From Sodiomyces alkalinus F11 (taxonomy: Eukaryota; Ascomycota; Sordariomycetes; Glomerellales; Plectosphaerellaceae): 64,000 bases of DNA. The position numbers and the translations under genes were made by a program. Each line of letters opens with the position of its first letter. Position 1 is the stretch's first letter. The notes under the pieces were generated by a model, which saw nothing but the letters and a program-made list of their open reading frames with translations, did no database searches and was not told where the DNA came from. The stretch is taken from NCBI RefSeq assembly GCF_003711515.1, contig NW_021167085.1, positions 127,507 to 191,506 of the forward strand, written 5' to 3'. Below, piece after piece: positions 43,528-53,907 of this stretch.

Positions 43528-45202
43528 TCAGCTATCGGCAGCGCCGGACATGGCTTGCGGTCTGGCCACTTCTCGCGCGTAAAACTCCACCAACATGGTG
43601 GCATAGGCCTCGAGATCCTCAACCGGTATGGCGAGTCGGAAGTCGTTCAGGAGGAGGAACTGAAGTTCCAGGTGGTTGAGCTCGGCAAGGGGCAATCCGC
43701 CGACCTGTAATCGAGGTTGTTAGTGGTTAGCCAGAGGTCATGTCTTCTGCGTCGTAGAGACTGGCTGGGGCTCTCACCTTGGCATATCTCGAATTGGTGT
43801 AGAAGACATCCGAGAAGAACTTGCTCGCACAAGTGACGCCGGCAATGATCAACCTATGAATATTGAAGCTGTCGACGACAAAATAAGCAGGCGGCACCAC
43901 GCCGGTGGGCGTCGAATCTGCCCCGGGTACGACGCGGTCTCCAGATTCGCGAGACCGCTCAGTGCGCGATCCGGGCGTGGCTTCCTCCTCCATATCCTCG
44001 TCGTCGTCGACCAGGTCCGAATCCGTCTCATCGGTTATATCGCCCTCTTCGTCACGCATTTCTACGTCGGCGGGAGGCAGCGCCTGGGCCTGCGCCTGGG
44101 CCTGGGCCTGACTGGTCGGTCTCGCGCTGGAACGGGTGGCGGCCGCCTGGCGTCTTTCCTCGGCCTGCATGACCAGGTGGTTGACCCTCTCGGTCATGCG
44201 GTCAAAATATACCAGCAGGCTTAGAAACACCTCGAAAGTGGTCGGGCAGTATTTGTGGATGCGGGTCAGGTAGCTGAGAATGGTAATCGCGGGAATGTTC
44301 CTGCCGTGGAAGGCGAGTACTGATGCGCTGAGGGGGCTGATCTGCGCCCCGTCGGCCGATTCGCTGTTCTGGCTGGCCTGCTGTTGGTGCGCCACGTTGC
44401 GCTGCATGGCGTCGTGCTGCAGGTCGTTGGTTGTGGTGATCTTGGTGAGAAGAGCGGCCACCATTTCGATGACGTCGCCGATGGGCATACCGCTGATCTC
44501 GTACTTGACCTGCTGTAACGGTCCGTCGCCCAGGATGCTGGACCCGTCCTCTCTCAGAATGTCAGCTCGCGCAAGGTTCTGGATGTGGGCCAGGTCGCGG
44601 ATGTGGATGGTTTGCCCTTCTGATGAGGGGCGCGGCGAGGAGGCGTCGGCGAGGTGGTATGCGGTTTCCGTGTTCGTGTTCGTGTTCGTGTTCGTGTTGG
44701 TGTTCGTGTTCGTGACGGAATCCGGAGACGGTTGCTGCGCCCGAGGCCAAGCGGCAGTCGGGGCAGGAACGGAGGCGGGGACACAGGCCGAAGAGGAGGC
44801 GGAAGGGCCGACTACGGCTTCGTCGGTATCACGTTGAACAGCGTCGCTCGGCCGAGATGCTGTCAATTCGTCATCTCCCTGGGGATGCTGAGCATTCGCA
44901 GGGTGGACCCGGTCAGAGTCGATGCTGGGGGACGAGGAAGAAGGTGGGGTCGGAAAGCGCGAGGCGCCGCGCCGGGGACACGGGGACCAAGAAGGCGTGC
45001 TGACGGTGCGCCTGCATCTCGGACTGGAGGAGGGACGGCCAGGTGCAGGTGTAGGTGTCGGTGCATCCCCAGACCGGCTCGACGATCGGTAGCGAGTTTC
45101 ATGAGAATGCTGGCGTTGGTGGGAGTACGGGCCCCCGGCAGCTATCATAGTATGGAAGCGCGAGGGCGGATCAGAAGCGAAGTCACCGATTACGGCCGCC
45201 AT
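43528..45202 (-). CDS. Pho80-like Pho85-associated cyclin (PREG type), 2 exons
   Basis: Exons 45202-43778 and 43704-43528 give 533 residues. The N-terminal half is disordered, rich in Ser/Pro with a Thr-Asn repeat (about residues 163-178). The cyclin box begins near residue 290 (LAFHGRNIPAITILSYLTRI) and continues as CPTTFEVFLSLLVYFDRM. An acidic Gln/Ala-rich insertion of about 90 residues follows, then FNIHRLIIAGVTCASKFFSD and, across the intron, TNSRYAKVGGLPLAELNHLE. These are the diagnostic blocks of the Pho80/Pcl family; the Neurospora relative PREG represses phosphate acquisition with a Pho85-type kinase. The large insertion within the cyclin box is common in filamentous fungi. It should act in the nucleus/cytoplasm to keep the Nuc-1/Pho4-type activator inactive when phosphate is plentiful. 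Pcl6/7-type glycogen cyclins are the main alternative. Confidence 0.9.
44670..44716. repeat. GTTCGT hexanucleotide repeat coding for Thr-Asn dipeptides
   Basis: About eight copies (one variant, GTTGGT) on the plus strand. On the coding minus strand they specify alternating Asn and Thr in the disordered N-terminus of the Pho80-like cyclin. This is a potential length-polymorphic coding microsatellite. Confidence 0.9.
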
Positions 45203-48200
45203 AGCATCGTCGTATGAAAGATGAAGAGAGCGGCAAGGAAGCGATGGCGCGTAGAAGCGTCGTGAGGTAGATCGGTCAAGAAGAGAAGAGATAGGTAGGC
45301 AATGGGGACGGATGGTCGACGGGCCTAATCGAGCATATGATTCCGGTTAGCGAATAATAGGTACCTCGGCTAAGAAGCAGACGAGAGTATATGCGAAACG
45401 CGTGGCGGTGACGATGGTAGTAGTGCGATGTGATGAAGATGAGGAAAGAGAGGTGGAATGATGCGGGAATAATGTGCCGGTGAGAAATCGGTAGATTTGA
45501 AGGGATGGACCTGGTCTGCTGGAATGGATCTCACGAGTCGGCTAGGCAATGTTGGGTGCCAGAACATGCAAAGGTGGATACCTAAGCTGGGCAGCAAAGC
45601 AGCGGGGGAGATATGGCGGGAACAGGGGGGAGTGACGAGGACAGGGGAGGATAAGATAAGAGAGAAAACGAATCGAGAGAGGTAGGTATAGACAGGGGAG
45701 AAGATCGAACTGATATGAACAGGAAAATGCCACGAGAGACCGGTCCCGACTGCATGCTTTTGCCCCAATGGTCCCTGATGATGAGGCTATCCGTGGCCGG
45801 ATAGGATTGTGACCGTTTGACAGAGAGTTGCGAGGTAACACAAATGATGTGCCTGACCCAACATCCTCTGAAGCCCCGGCTTGACCACTTTACGGCCGAT
45901 CACCAATGGCTCGGTTGGCGTTAAGGTGGTCAAAGCGGCGACAGTGCGGTCGGCAGTGGCGAACTTGACACGGGCGGTAATCGGGGAGGGGACAAGATCC
46001 TGCAGGCATCATGGCTGACCTGGTACGAGCACCGGACGACAGGGAAGGGGGGCAAAGAGTCCGAAATCACATTGGTATGAGTCGTCAGGCCATTTCACCT
46101 CCAAGAGGCATCATGGCGGAGGAAAAGAACATGGTCGAAAACAATGGACATGGAACTGTGCTGAGACGAACATGACAGCTAGACACGAGACGACGAAGCA
46201 TGGATATATGGTGATGAAAATAATAATAGACGGAGAGAAGGCGACAGTGTCAAAGCTTTGATGATAATTGGAAGTAATTGGTGAGAGAAGAGGAAGAGAA
46301 CAAAAATAGAAATTACTCCGTACTTACCGGATAGAAATGGAAGACCGGGGACGGTCCGGGAGGCGTAGGTCGTCGGACGAGTTTATGTTGTTGTGTAAAT
46401 TCCTCCGTAGGTGGCGGGGACGACGACCGGCAAGGTGAAGGTGCCGTTCTCAATATTGGTCCGAACAACGCAGAGGATATCAATGCGGGATGAAGAATGC
46501 GAGGCGAAGATAAGAAGAAAAAAATATACTCCGTCCCGGATTCAGGAGGACAGCGTGTGCAAACCGATGAAGAAGTTTTGATGATGATTTGATTTGCGGA
46601 CCGGGGATGATGGAGGACCTAGGCTGCAGCGCAGTGGCAAAATATAAGATTCCCTCTTGCAAGACGCGTGCGGGCGGCGCGAACAGAACGAGATGACGAC
46701 AGGTTGAAGTCTAAAGCTCGCAGGTCGTTTAGTTTCAGGCTTCTCGAGTGCAGTGAATACTGGCTACGCTCGTGGGGAGATGCAATGCGGTGCGATCTTG
46801 GAAAAATAAAAATAGAAGAAACGAAAAGACCACACGATGCGGTTGTGATGCAGATACAATACAACGTACGTGCAGCGGGGAGTCGATCAATACAGGAAGT
46901 AGGGATAAGGGGCCGAGAGATCGAGATGGATTAGACGAAGATGGTGGATTAAGATGAAAAAGGAGGCGAAAGCATTATGTGGAGGACGAGGTGAAAAGAA
47001 ACAAAAAAGGGGGGAGGGGGGAGGGGGGAGGAATGACGACAACAACCTGGAAGTATGCTCAAGACTAACGTGGTGGTAGTAATGGTAGTAGTGGCAGGAT
47101 AGTGGTGGTGGTGGTAGGTATTCGTAGTACTCCAGAAGCACGAGTAGTACTTACAGAGAGTTAGTACCTTGTTATGCCCGTGTTGGAAACTCGAGAGATG
47201 GAAGTTAAATTACTTCAGGATCAGGCACAGGGTCTCTCGACTGCCCCCCTCTTTGCTTTGCTCTTGTTCAGCCTGCCTGCCGGTTGAACGTTTTAGGTCT
47301 CAAGATAGTATGGAGATGGTTCTTCCCGTTGGCGGTTGTGGTGGTGGTGGTGGTGGTGGTGGTGGTGGTGGTGTAACAGGAAAGTGGTTAGAGGATGGTT
47401 TCTCGTTGGAGAGGAGGAGAAAGTCGGGGAGAGGAAACGGTAGGAGAGAAAGGGGGGGCAATGGCAACGAATGGGTCGACGGGACTCGTAACGCCCCGGA
47501 GTCGAGACCGGGCAGGTGGAGTTGGGAGTCCCCTGCCGCCCATCATACAACGTAGGTACTGTACCTACTTCGTACGACATGAATCTGCAAAGCGTGGGCA
47601 GGAGCGATGGAGATTCGCGATAGGGACCAGACCCTGTGGCGTTGCGCCTTAACGGTACCTGCCCCGCAGGGTTCGTCACTGTCTGGACGAAGTATCTTGT
47701 GGAGTACAGAGGACGGATACGTACGGATACTCACTCAATACACCAACGCAGAACCCGTCGCATGCGTTTTCTCACGATGCGATGCAGATCGTCGGCATAA
47801 CATCCCGATATACCACTTCGTGCTAAGATTCAGCTATTACATATGAAGTGTTGTATTATCCGCACCGGCCAAGAAGAGCAGGGAAATATCCGTATCTGGT
47901 CTTCTTCGTACAGACTCGGTGCATCCGACGTTCATGTCAAAGTAGATGGGGATCAGTAAAGCTATCATATCAGCCCACGAATCGTCGGGAGTATGTACGG
48001 AGTAATATCGAAGGGAAAAATCGGAACCAGCATTCGAGCACTCGCAGGGAATCGCTCGTTTATGTTTCAACGGTGTTTCCTTACTGGCTGCTGATACCTA
48101 TATCCATGCGACCCGGCATCCGCTAGATATTCTAGTCCCTGTGGCTTTTTCCACCCATGCCTCCCATGCGATCTTTCCCTTTACCCACCACCCCCGGTCC

Positions 48201-50141
48201 ATGTCATTTCCATGCTCTCAGGGTCGAGACGGGCCCATCGAGTTTGGCCAACAATAAAGAGGTATTACTATCAGAAGTCAACCGTCAACAGATCAACAGC
48301 CATAATAAAGGCATAGAAACATGGAACATGGGAAGATAGAAAAGTGAAGGAAGAGTGTAATGAGGTATCGCAAGGTAAGGTGCAGTAAGGTACGGGCTGA
48401 AACGTCACCAATTTTCATCAACTTCGATCAAAGATAAAAGGAAAAAGGAAAAGAAAATCCCCAAAATCATCGAATCAAAAACCATAACAGCCCTTTACCC
48501 CTCGAGCCGTTTGTTCAAATCACATCTGCCAATACAACGTACATACGTAGAGCCATGCAGCAATGCAGCCATGCAGCCAATGCAGCCGGTGTGTCAAGCT
48601 TTCCCTGTTATCTGGCCCTAACACCCAAACATGCCCACACATCCAATCCCTACCGCCACGCCACGCCATGTCTTGTCCCCTGGACCTGAACCTGGACCTC
48701 CGCAAGGCCGTGCCCGTCCCCAACCCCCGGTCTCCCGTCCCGGCAGCCCCGTTGACATCCTGCCCTCCCCGTTCTTCATCCTCCAACCAATCTCAACCCA
48801 GAATGGCAGCACATGACGTCTGGGGATCATTGTGTGGCATCCGCGACCCCAGCTCCCCCTCCCTCTTAAAGATGCACATTCGCGCATCTCTATCTGTTCG
48901 ACTTTTGGTGCCCTCGGTTTTCCTCACCGCATTCCGCGTTCCCGCCTGGCTCTGGCTGAACAATGACAACGCATACATTGCGCTAGTTGTCTAGGTGATC
49001 CTGAAGACCTGGCGCGCGTCGGAGATCCTGCGAGATGGATATCCCGAGTATAACCTCACGAGTTGGATTTTGGGGGGGGTTTCCGACGCCGGATGGGATC
49101 GAATCGAATCGACTCGAGTCGAGTACCTACGTGGTGATGGGATGGAGAGATCTTCGTTCACGCTCATCCAATGTGCGAAAGCACGTGTTGCCGCACGTCC
49201 GCACGTCATAGCCCGCTTTTGCTTACACCCCTCATGGTATCACGCTTGTTCATCATCCCTTTTTCGATAGATGTGTGATCTCATATTCTAGAGAGGAATG
49301 ATGCAAAGCGAATACCTTCTTTTGACACTTACACTACCTACCCAGGTCAGGTACATCATGATACATTACTATATCGTTGAATGGAGATCCGTCTATGGTC
49401 TGGAATCCATCTCAACTCGTAGACGAACCGGTTGAGGAACCAGATTTGGGTGAATCTCGACTTTATGTACCTTTGACGAAGACATATGAGGACACGAAAA
49501 CAGGAAAGGATGCGGGACAAGACTGTACACTTGTTTGTCAAGATCCAAGTTATATAATACGCATATACCCAATAATGCAGATACTATCAAAGAAGAGGGC
49601 GACAAATGGAAGAAAGTCCCCGCCTTATATGCATCCTCCTGCTCACCGCCTCTGCTTCGTGGCTTGTCAAGCCTTTATAATCCTGCATTCCTGCAGAAAC
49701 AACCACATGGCGACGCGGCCTTGAAATTAAATCCGATCGACACTGCTCGAACCCTTTTTTTTCAACCCCCCCCTCCCCCCCCCCGGTTATGATTCTCACT
49801 GGAAAGCCAGGTCTCCTATTCAAAAACTCACATGTGCATGAACGACCAAGTCAGAATGAAAAACAGGCACCGCCAACCACCTCCGATATACCTTACGATT
49901 TGTGACACGAATGCATCTATGGTAATTGTACACCGGCTCCTATAGAGTAGCCGGATCGTCGGTGTTTCGTTTCCTCAGTAGACCCTTCAGTTTCCCTCCG
50001 CACCTCTCTTGTCTACTCGCTGCCCTACCCTCCCCGACAAAGAGTCCCAGAATGGATGAACATCAGTCGTTTAACACCCCAACAACCCATCTATCATTTC
50101 CTCGTCTTCCTCCTGCGCACCCTTTCTCGGGCCGCATTTTT
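45203..50141. other. Long intergenic region (about 4.9 kb)
   Basis: No supportable gene. It includes the upstream region of the Pho80-like gene, TACTCCGTAC-type motifs at 46314 and 47995, a G-rich run near 47005-47030, a GTG microsatellite (47338-47373), ATGCAGCC repeats (about 48553-48590) and GTAC-rich palindromes. A frame antisense to the GTG repeat would give a polyhistidine stretch; I regard it as spurious. Confidence 0.5.
47338..47373. repeat. GTG trinucleotide microsatellite, about 12 units
   Basis: Near-perfect GTG repeat in non-coding DNA. Confidence 0.92.
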
Positions 50142-51358
50142 TTAATAGTGGCGCACTTTGTAGTCGGTATCCGGGAGGTACAGGTGCCTATCGGCCCCCT
50201 GCTCGGTGAGCACCACCATGCGGATGACGCCGCCTGAGCTGCCATCCCACTTGATGGCCTCCCGCAGCGCGCCCTTGACAAAGTCGACGGCCTCGGCCTC
50301 CTCCATGCCCTCCCTCCAGTGCGCGTCGCAGTAGCCGTAGATGTAGGTCGAGCCCGACCCGCCGATGGCGTAGGCCTGCTTGTGGAGAGACCCGCCCAGC
50401 GGGATCGAGTATACCTGGCCGCCGTGGCGCTCGTCCCAGCCCGCGATGATGAGGCCGGCCCTGGATGGATGTTGTCAGCGTGGTCAGAAGTGCGCCCATT
50501 ACGATCATCGGTGCCGGTGCGTTGTTTGCGTTGACTGCCGTTAAAAAAGCATATCATTCCTGCCTCCGTCCCCCTGGAGAGACAACCAAGTTCCCCCGCC
50601 AAGCATTCGAACACATAAGCAGACAGAAAGAAAGCAGCAAAGTACTTACGACAACCGGTCCTTGTTCGCGTAGCAAATCTCCTGGAAGATAGACGCCGCC
50701 GTCTGGGTGGTGGGGTTCTTCCCGTTGCGCGTGGCGTACAGGCCGAGCTGGTACTGCACGATGTCGGCGACGGCCTGTGTGTCCGCCGCCGAGCCGGAGC
50801 GACAGCACCATATTGTGTCGTGGACCCGGGTCAGCTTGTCGGTTACTCGGTTGGCGATGTATGCGCCGGTGGTCGTCCGTGAATCAGCGCCTGTTGGGAG
50901 TCAAGTCAGCCGAGGTCTTTTTTTTCATTCCAGTCCATCTTGCCGGTTCAAAGGCTTCAGGGTGAGACTGTATCCGCAAAGCAAAGGTGTGTGTGCGTAC
51001 CGAGAATGACGCCGTCTTTGAAAGTAACTGCCATGCTGCGAGGGTGAGGTCAGATGGGTTCGGGTCGGCTGTGGAATTGGGACAGGACGACGAGAGAGAC
51101 GAGCATACATGGAGGTACCCAAACTGCGAGGACGGTTAGCATGAGCAGGCGACGACAAGACGCAAGACCACGAGTATGTTTGAGAACCGGCTTACTTGAC
51201 TTCTCCCTTCTTCAGCCTATCCATGTCGACATGGATGCCATCTACATCAATCAGAGTCGTAAGCTGGAAGCTCGGCTCCATGCGGGGGCGCCGTGAATCT
51301 GTGAATGTTCAAGCTCTAACGGACCTTCGTTTAGCATTCCGGTAGTTGTGAACTCCAT
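50142..51358 (-). CDS. PRE3: 20S proteasome subunit beta1 (Pre3/PSMB6), 6 exons
   Basis: Exons 51358-51325, 51241-51196, 51123-51109, 51035-51001, 50890-50650 and 50460-50142. All phases agree and encode 229 residues. The propeptide is 29 residues; cleavage before Thr30 (NLG|TSIMAVTF) would expose the catalytic threonine. The other catalytic residues are at family positions: Asp46 (mature 17) and Lys62 (mature 33). [19 protein letters not shown] and the C-terminus are typical of beta1. The subunit gives the caspase-like (post-acidic) activity of the proteasome core in cytosol and nucleus. The third exon is only 15 nt and encodes the segment with the nucleophile. Five introns in the first 900 bp is dense compared with neighbouring genes. 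Confidence 0.95.
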
Positions 51359-51931
51359 TTTCGTCGTGGGTCGGGTCGTCAATCGTCGGATGGGTTGATG
51401 GATGGGAAGTGTACGGGAAAGGGCTCGGAAGGACTGGGTCTGTGGTCGTTGGTTTGACGTATGTCGTTGGAAAGCTGCGCAGTTCAGTTCAGACAGAAGG
51501 CTGGCTGGAGCTTGGATCTCTTGAAGCGAGCTCAGGCAGCTCCGACGCGTTAGCCTTGTCTGGAGAGGTGGTCCGAGCGTTGGATCACGTGATATTTCGA
51601 CGGGTGATTCTCAAGAAACTTTCGATACGGGGGCTCATCCACAGAGTAACAAAGGCAAAGTTAGAGTACGCAAATTGAGGCAAAAGGGAGTGTCTGATCT
51701 GGTCCATGATTCCTTTCTTTTCTTTTCTTTGGTTCGAATAGACTTGAATGGGATTGTTGAAACTTGACATCGTGCCAGGCTACGAACGTACGGGATCCGT
51801 CCTCCGTACTGGAGAACACAAACCACGTTATGGTGTCGGATATAGCACATCTTTTCAGTTACCTCGACATATAACGTATAAAACAGCAACGAGCAAAAGG
51901 CTCCCAGCCCCAACCACGCCGTCAAGCCATC
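51359..51931. other. Intergenic region between proteasome beta1 and ERV2
   Basis: 573 bp containing the beta1 promoter. A stretch at 51563-51583 (GAGAGGTGGTCCGAGCG) recalls a type II tRNA 5' arm, but no T-arm follows. No gene is supported. Confidence 0.5.
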
Positions 51932-52825
51932 CTATGAATCCTCTTCCCTCAACTCCACCTCTTCAGAATCGGCCCCCTCCTCCCCTTCCTCCCCCTCCTT
52001 CTTGTCCTCGCCACAACCGCAGTCATAAAAGTCGCCAATGTTATTACAATCGAACGCCGGCTTCTCCAACCTCTCGTTGACCTGGTTGTGCACGAAGCAG
52101 AGCCAGCCGGCGGCGGCGTTGCGGCCGCTCACCTGCGGCGGGAACTTCTCCAGCAGGGCGCGGAAGTGGCGGGCGCACTCGCCGCACGGGTACAGGCGGG
52201 CGAAGAGGTGGATGTAGGTCTTGAGGGCGGTGCTCTCGTCCGGGGTGGGTTCCTCGGGGAAGCGGGCCATCATGGTGTGGAGGACTTTCCAGGAGGCGCG
52301 GCCTAGCTCGGCTCTGTTGGGGGGGGGGTGGGGGGGAGGTAAATTAGTTACTGATTCTGTAGTGTAGTGAAGAGGAAAGACGATTGACGAGAGGGTGTGT
52401 GTGGTCCCCTCCCCCCCGAGCAGAACAGCAGAGAGAGAAGATGTAAGGAAAGAAGAAACATACCTAGCCGTCGCATTCTCGAGCTTAGGCGCAATGGACT
52501 CGCCCTTGAGGATACCGCTATCGATCTGCCCCAAATCGATGCCGGAGTCATTACCATGCCCATGGTCGTGATCATCATGATCGTCGTAAGGGGAGGAAGA
52601 GGTGGACGCATGATCATGATCATGATCCTCATGAGAAGAGGACGACGAAGACGATGCTGGTGTCGAGTCTTTCGCCAAGGCCACTGGCGGCGGCGCCGGT
52701 GCCGGTGCTGACCCCGACTCGTACACTGTCGCTGTTGTGGTGCCGGAGGAGAAGAGGTAGGAGACGCTGTAGAAGGCCGCGAGGGCGAGGAGCACCATCA
52801 GGGTGAAGTGCTGCCTGCGCGCCAT
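51932..52825 (-). CDS. ERV2: FAD-linked sulfhydryl oxidase Erv2-like, 2 exons
   Basis: Exons 52825-52464 and 52313-51932 give 247 residues; the Arg121 codon is split. Residues 9-26 are a hydrophobic signal anchor (LMVLLALAAFYSVSYLF), which suits the ER-luminal Erv2 rather than mitochondrial Erv1. A His/Asp/Ser-rich luminal spacer follows (HEDHDHDH, DDHDDHDHGHGND; about 65-95). The Erv/ALR domain contains ASWKVLHTMMARFP, the active-site pair YPCGEC (Cys164/Cys167), GWLCFVHNQVNERL and FDCNNIGDFYDCGCG, the last with the shuttle-type CGC. The enzyme transfers electrons from protein thiols via FAD to oxygen, forming disulfides in secretory proteins. The intron has no in-frame stop, so unspliced RNA would stay open. 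The low-complexity acidic C-terminal tail is extra. Confidence 0.93.
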   Translation of the reverse strand: MARRQHFTLMVLLALAAFYSVSYLFSSGTTTATVYESGSAPAPAPPPVALAKDSTPASSSSSSSHEDHDHDHASTSSSPYDDHDDHDHGHGNDSGIDLGQIDSGILKGESIAPKLENATARYVSSFLTSSLSAVLLGGEGTTHTLSSIVFPLHYTTESVTNLPPPHPPPNRAELGRASWKVLHTMMARFPEEPTPDESTALKTYIHLFARLYPCGECARHFRALLEKFPPQVSGRNAAAGWLCFVHNQVNERLEKPAFDCNNIGDFYDCGCGEDKKEGEEGEEGADSEEVELREEDS

Positions 52826-53907
52826 CGTTGCGAGGGCCTGAGGCGGGACGTGGAGTCGGGCGTTCTGTGTGGGCAAGCTGGAGGAAAAGGAGAGAAAAAG
52901 AAGAAGAAAAAAAGGAGGAATGGTAGGACCAAGGGCGAAACGCTGAAATCCAGCAGTTTGACGGTTGACGGTTGACGGTTGACCGTTGACAGTTGCGCCC
53001 CGAGGCGAAATGGGGACGGAGGGAGATGTCGATCTTTTTCGGGGTTGGGGGTTGTTCTTGTTCTCGAACGGACAAAGAAAGCTGGCCTAACTGGTGGCGG
53101 CCCCTTTTCCCAATCGAATCAATCAATTCGGTCAATATGTATTATCTAAGGTACCTAAGGTAGGTAAGGTAGGCCCAACAAGAGAGACCTCCAACAAGAA
53201 GAGGCGGGGATGGACAGGTACCAACGGTTCGGAGCGGAGTACCGAGTTACAGGAGGACTCGAGTTACAGTACGTGTAGTGTACAAAGCGAGCAAGGCGGG
53301 TCGCGTACCCGTCGGCCCACAACGGGCGCTGTTGCCTGCTGAGTGGGCTCATCCGTGGGGCCCTATACCTACGAGGTACAGCGCTGTACGTTCCGGTGCC
53401 AGGGCGTGAAGTTTCTGATATCGTGTCCCAGTTAAGGTATTCAGCCTTTTACCCTTTCCCTTCAAAGTCAACACGCCCTATCATAAGGTACCTTACCTTA
53501 CCTTAAGCTAAGGTACCTTCGACTTGTCCCGGCGAGCATCCAAGGAACATATCTGGCAATAATTGGACAGGTACTTGGTCACCAGGGAAGCGAAGCGTTC
53601 AGGGGCAAACCCGACTAGGTAGCCGACGACGGACGACTCCCAACCACCTTAGCTCATTTACAACTGGTTGCAACGACATGTTATAAAAGTTGAGGTTATC
53701 GATGGATCTCCTTTAGCCATGCCTCTCATTCAAGCAATCGCTGCGTTCAGCTCCGGTAAACTCGACATGTAATTCCTCTACATGGTTCATCCTCATAAGA
53801 CCAGTATCTTCATATCCATTATATACTTACTAGAACTACACTATCTGAATACGGTGCATCATACTCTTACTACTCTACCTTACTACTCTACCTACACCAC
53901 CGATCAA
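52826..53907. other. Intergenic region with 7-bp repeat and GGTACC palindromes
   Basis: 1.1 kb upstream of ERV2. It has a TTGACGG heptamer repeated about five times (52958-52991), and GGTACCTAAGG / AAGGTACCTTACC palindromic runs at 53149-53172 and 53486-53520. No gene is supported. Confidence 0.55.
52958..52991. repeat. 7-bp TTGACGG tandem repeat upstream of ERV2
   Basis: About five heptamer copies, the last one degenerate, about 135 bp upstream of the ERV2 start codon. Confidence 0.85.

Noticed and set aside
47293..47679. 128-codon minus-strand frame with a polyhistidine run
   Set aside because: The His run is only the antisense of a GTG microsatellite; there is no domain and no splice support.
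51560..51600. tRNA-Ser-like 5' segment (GGAGAGGTGGTCCGAGCG)
   Set aside because: The matching anticodon arm, variable arm and T-arm are absent.
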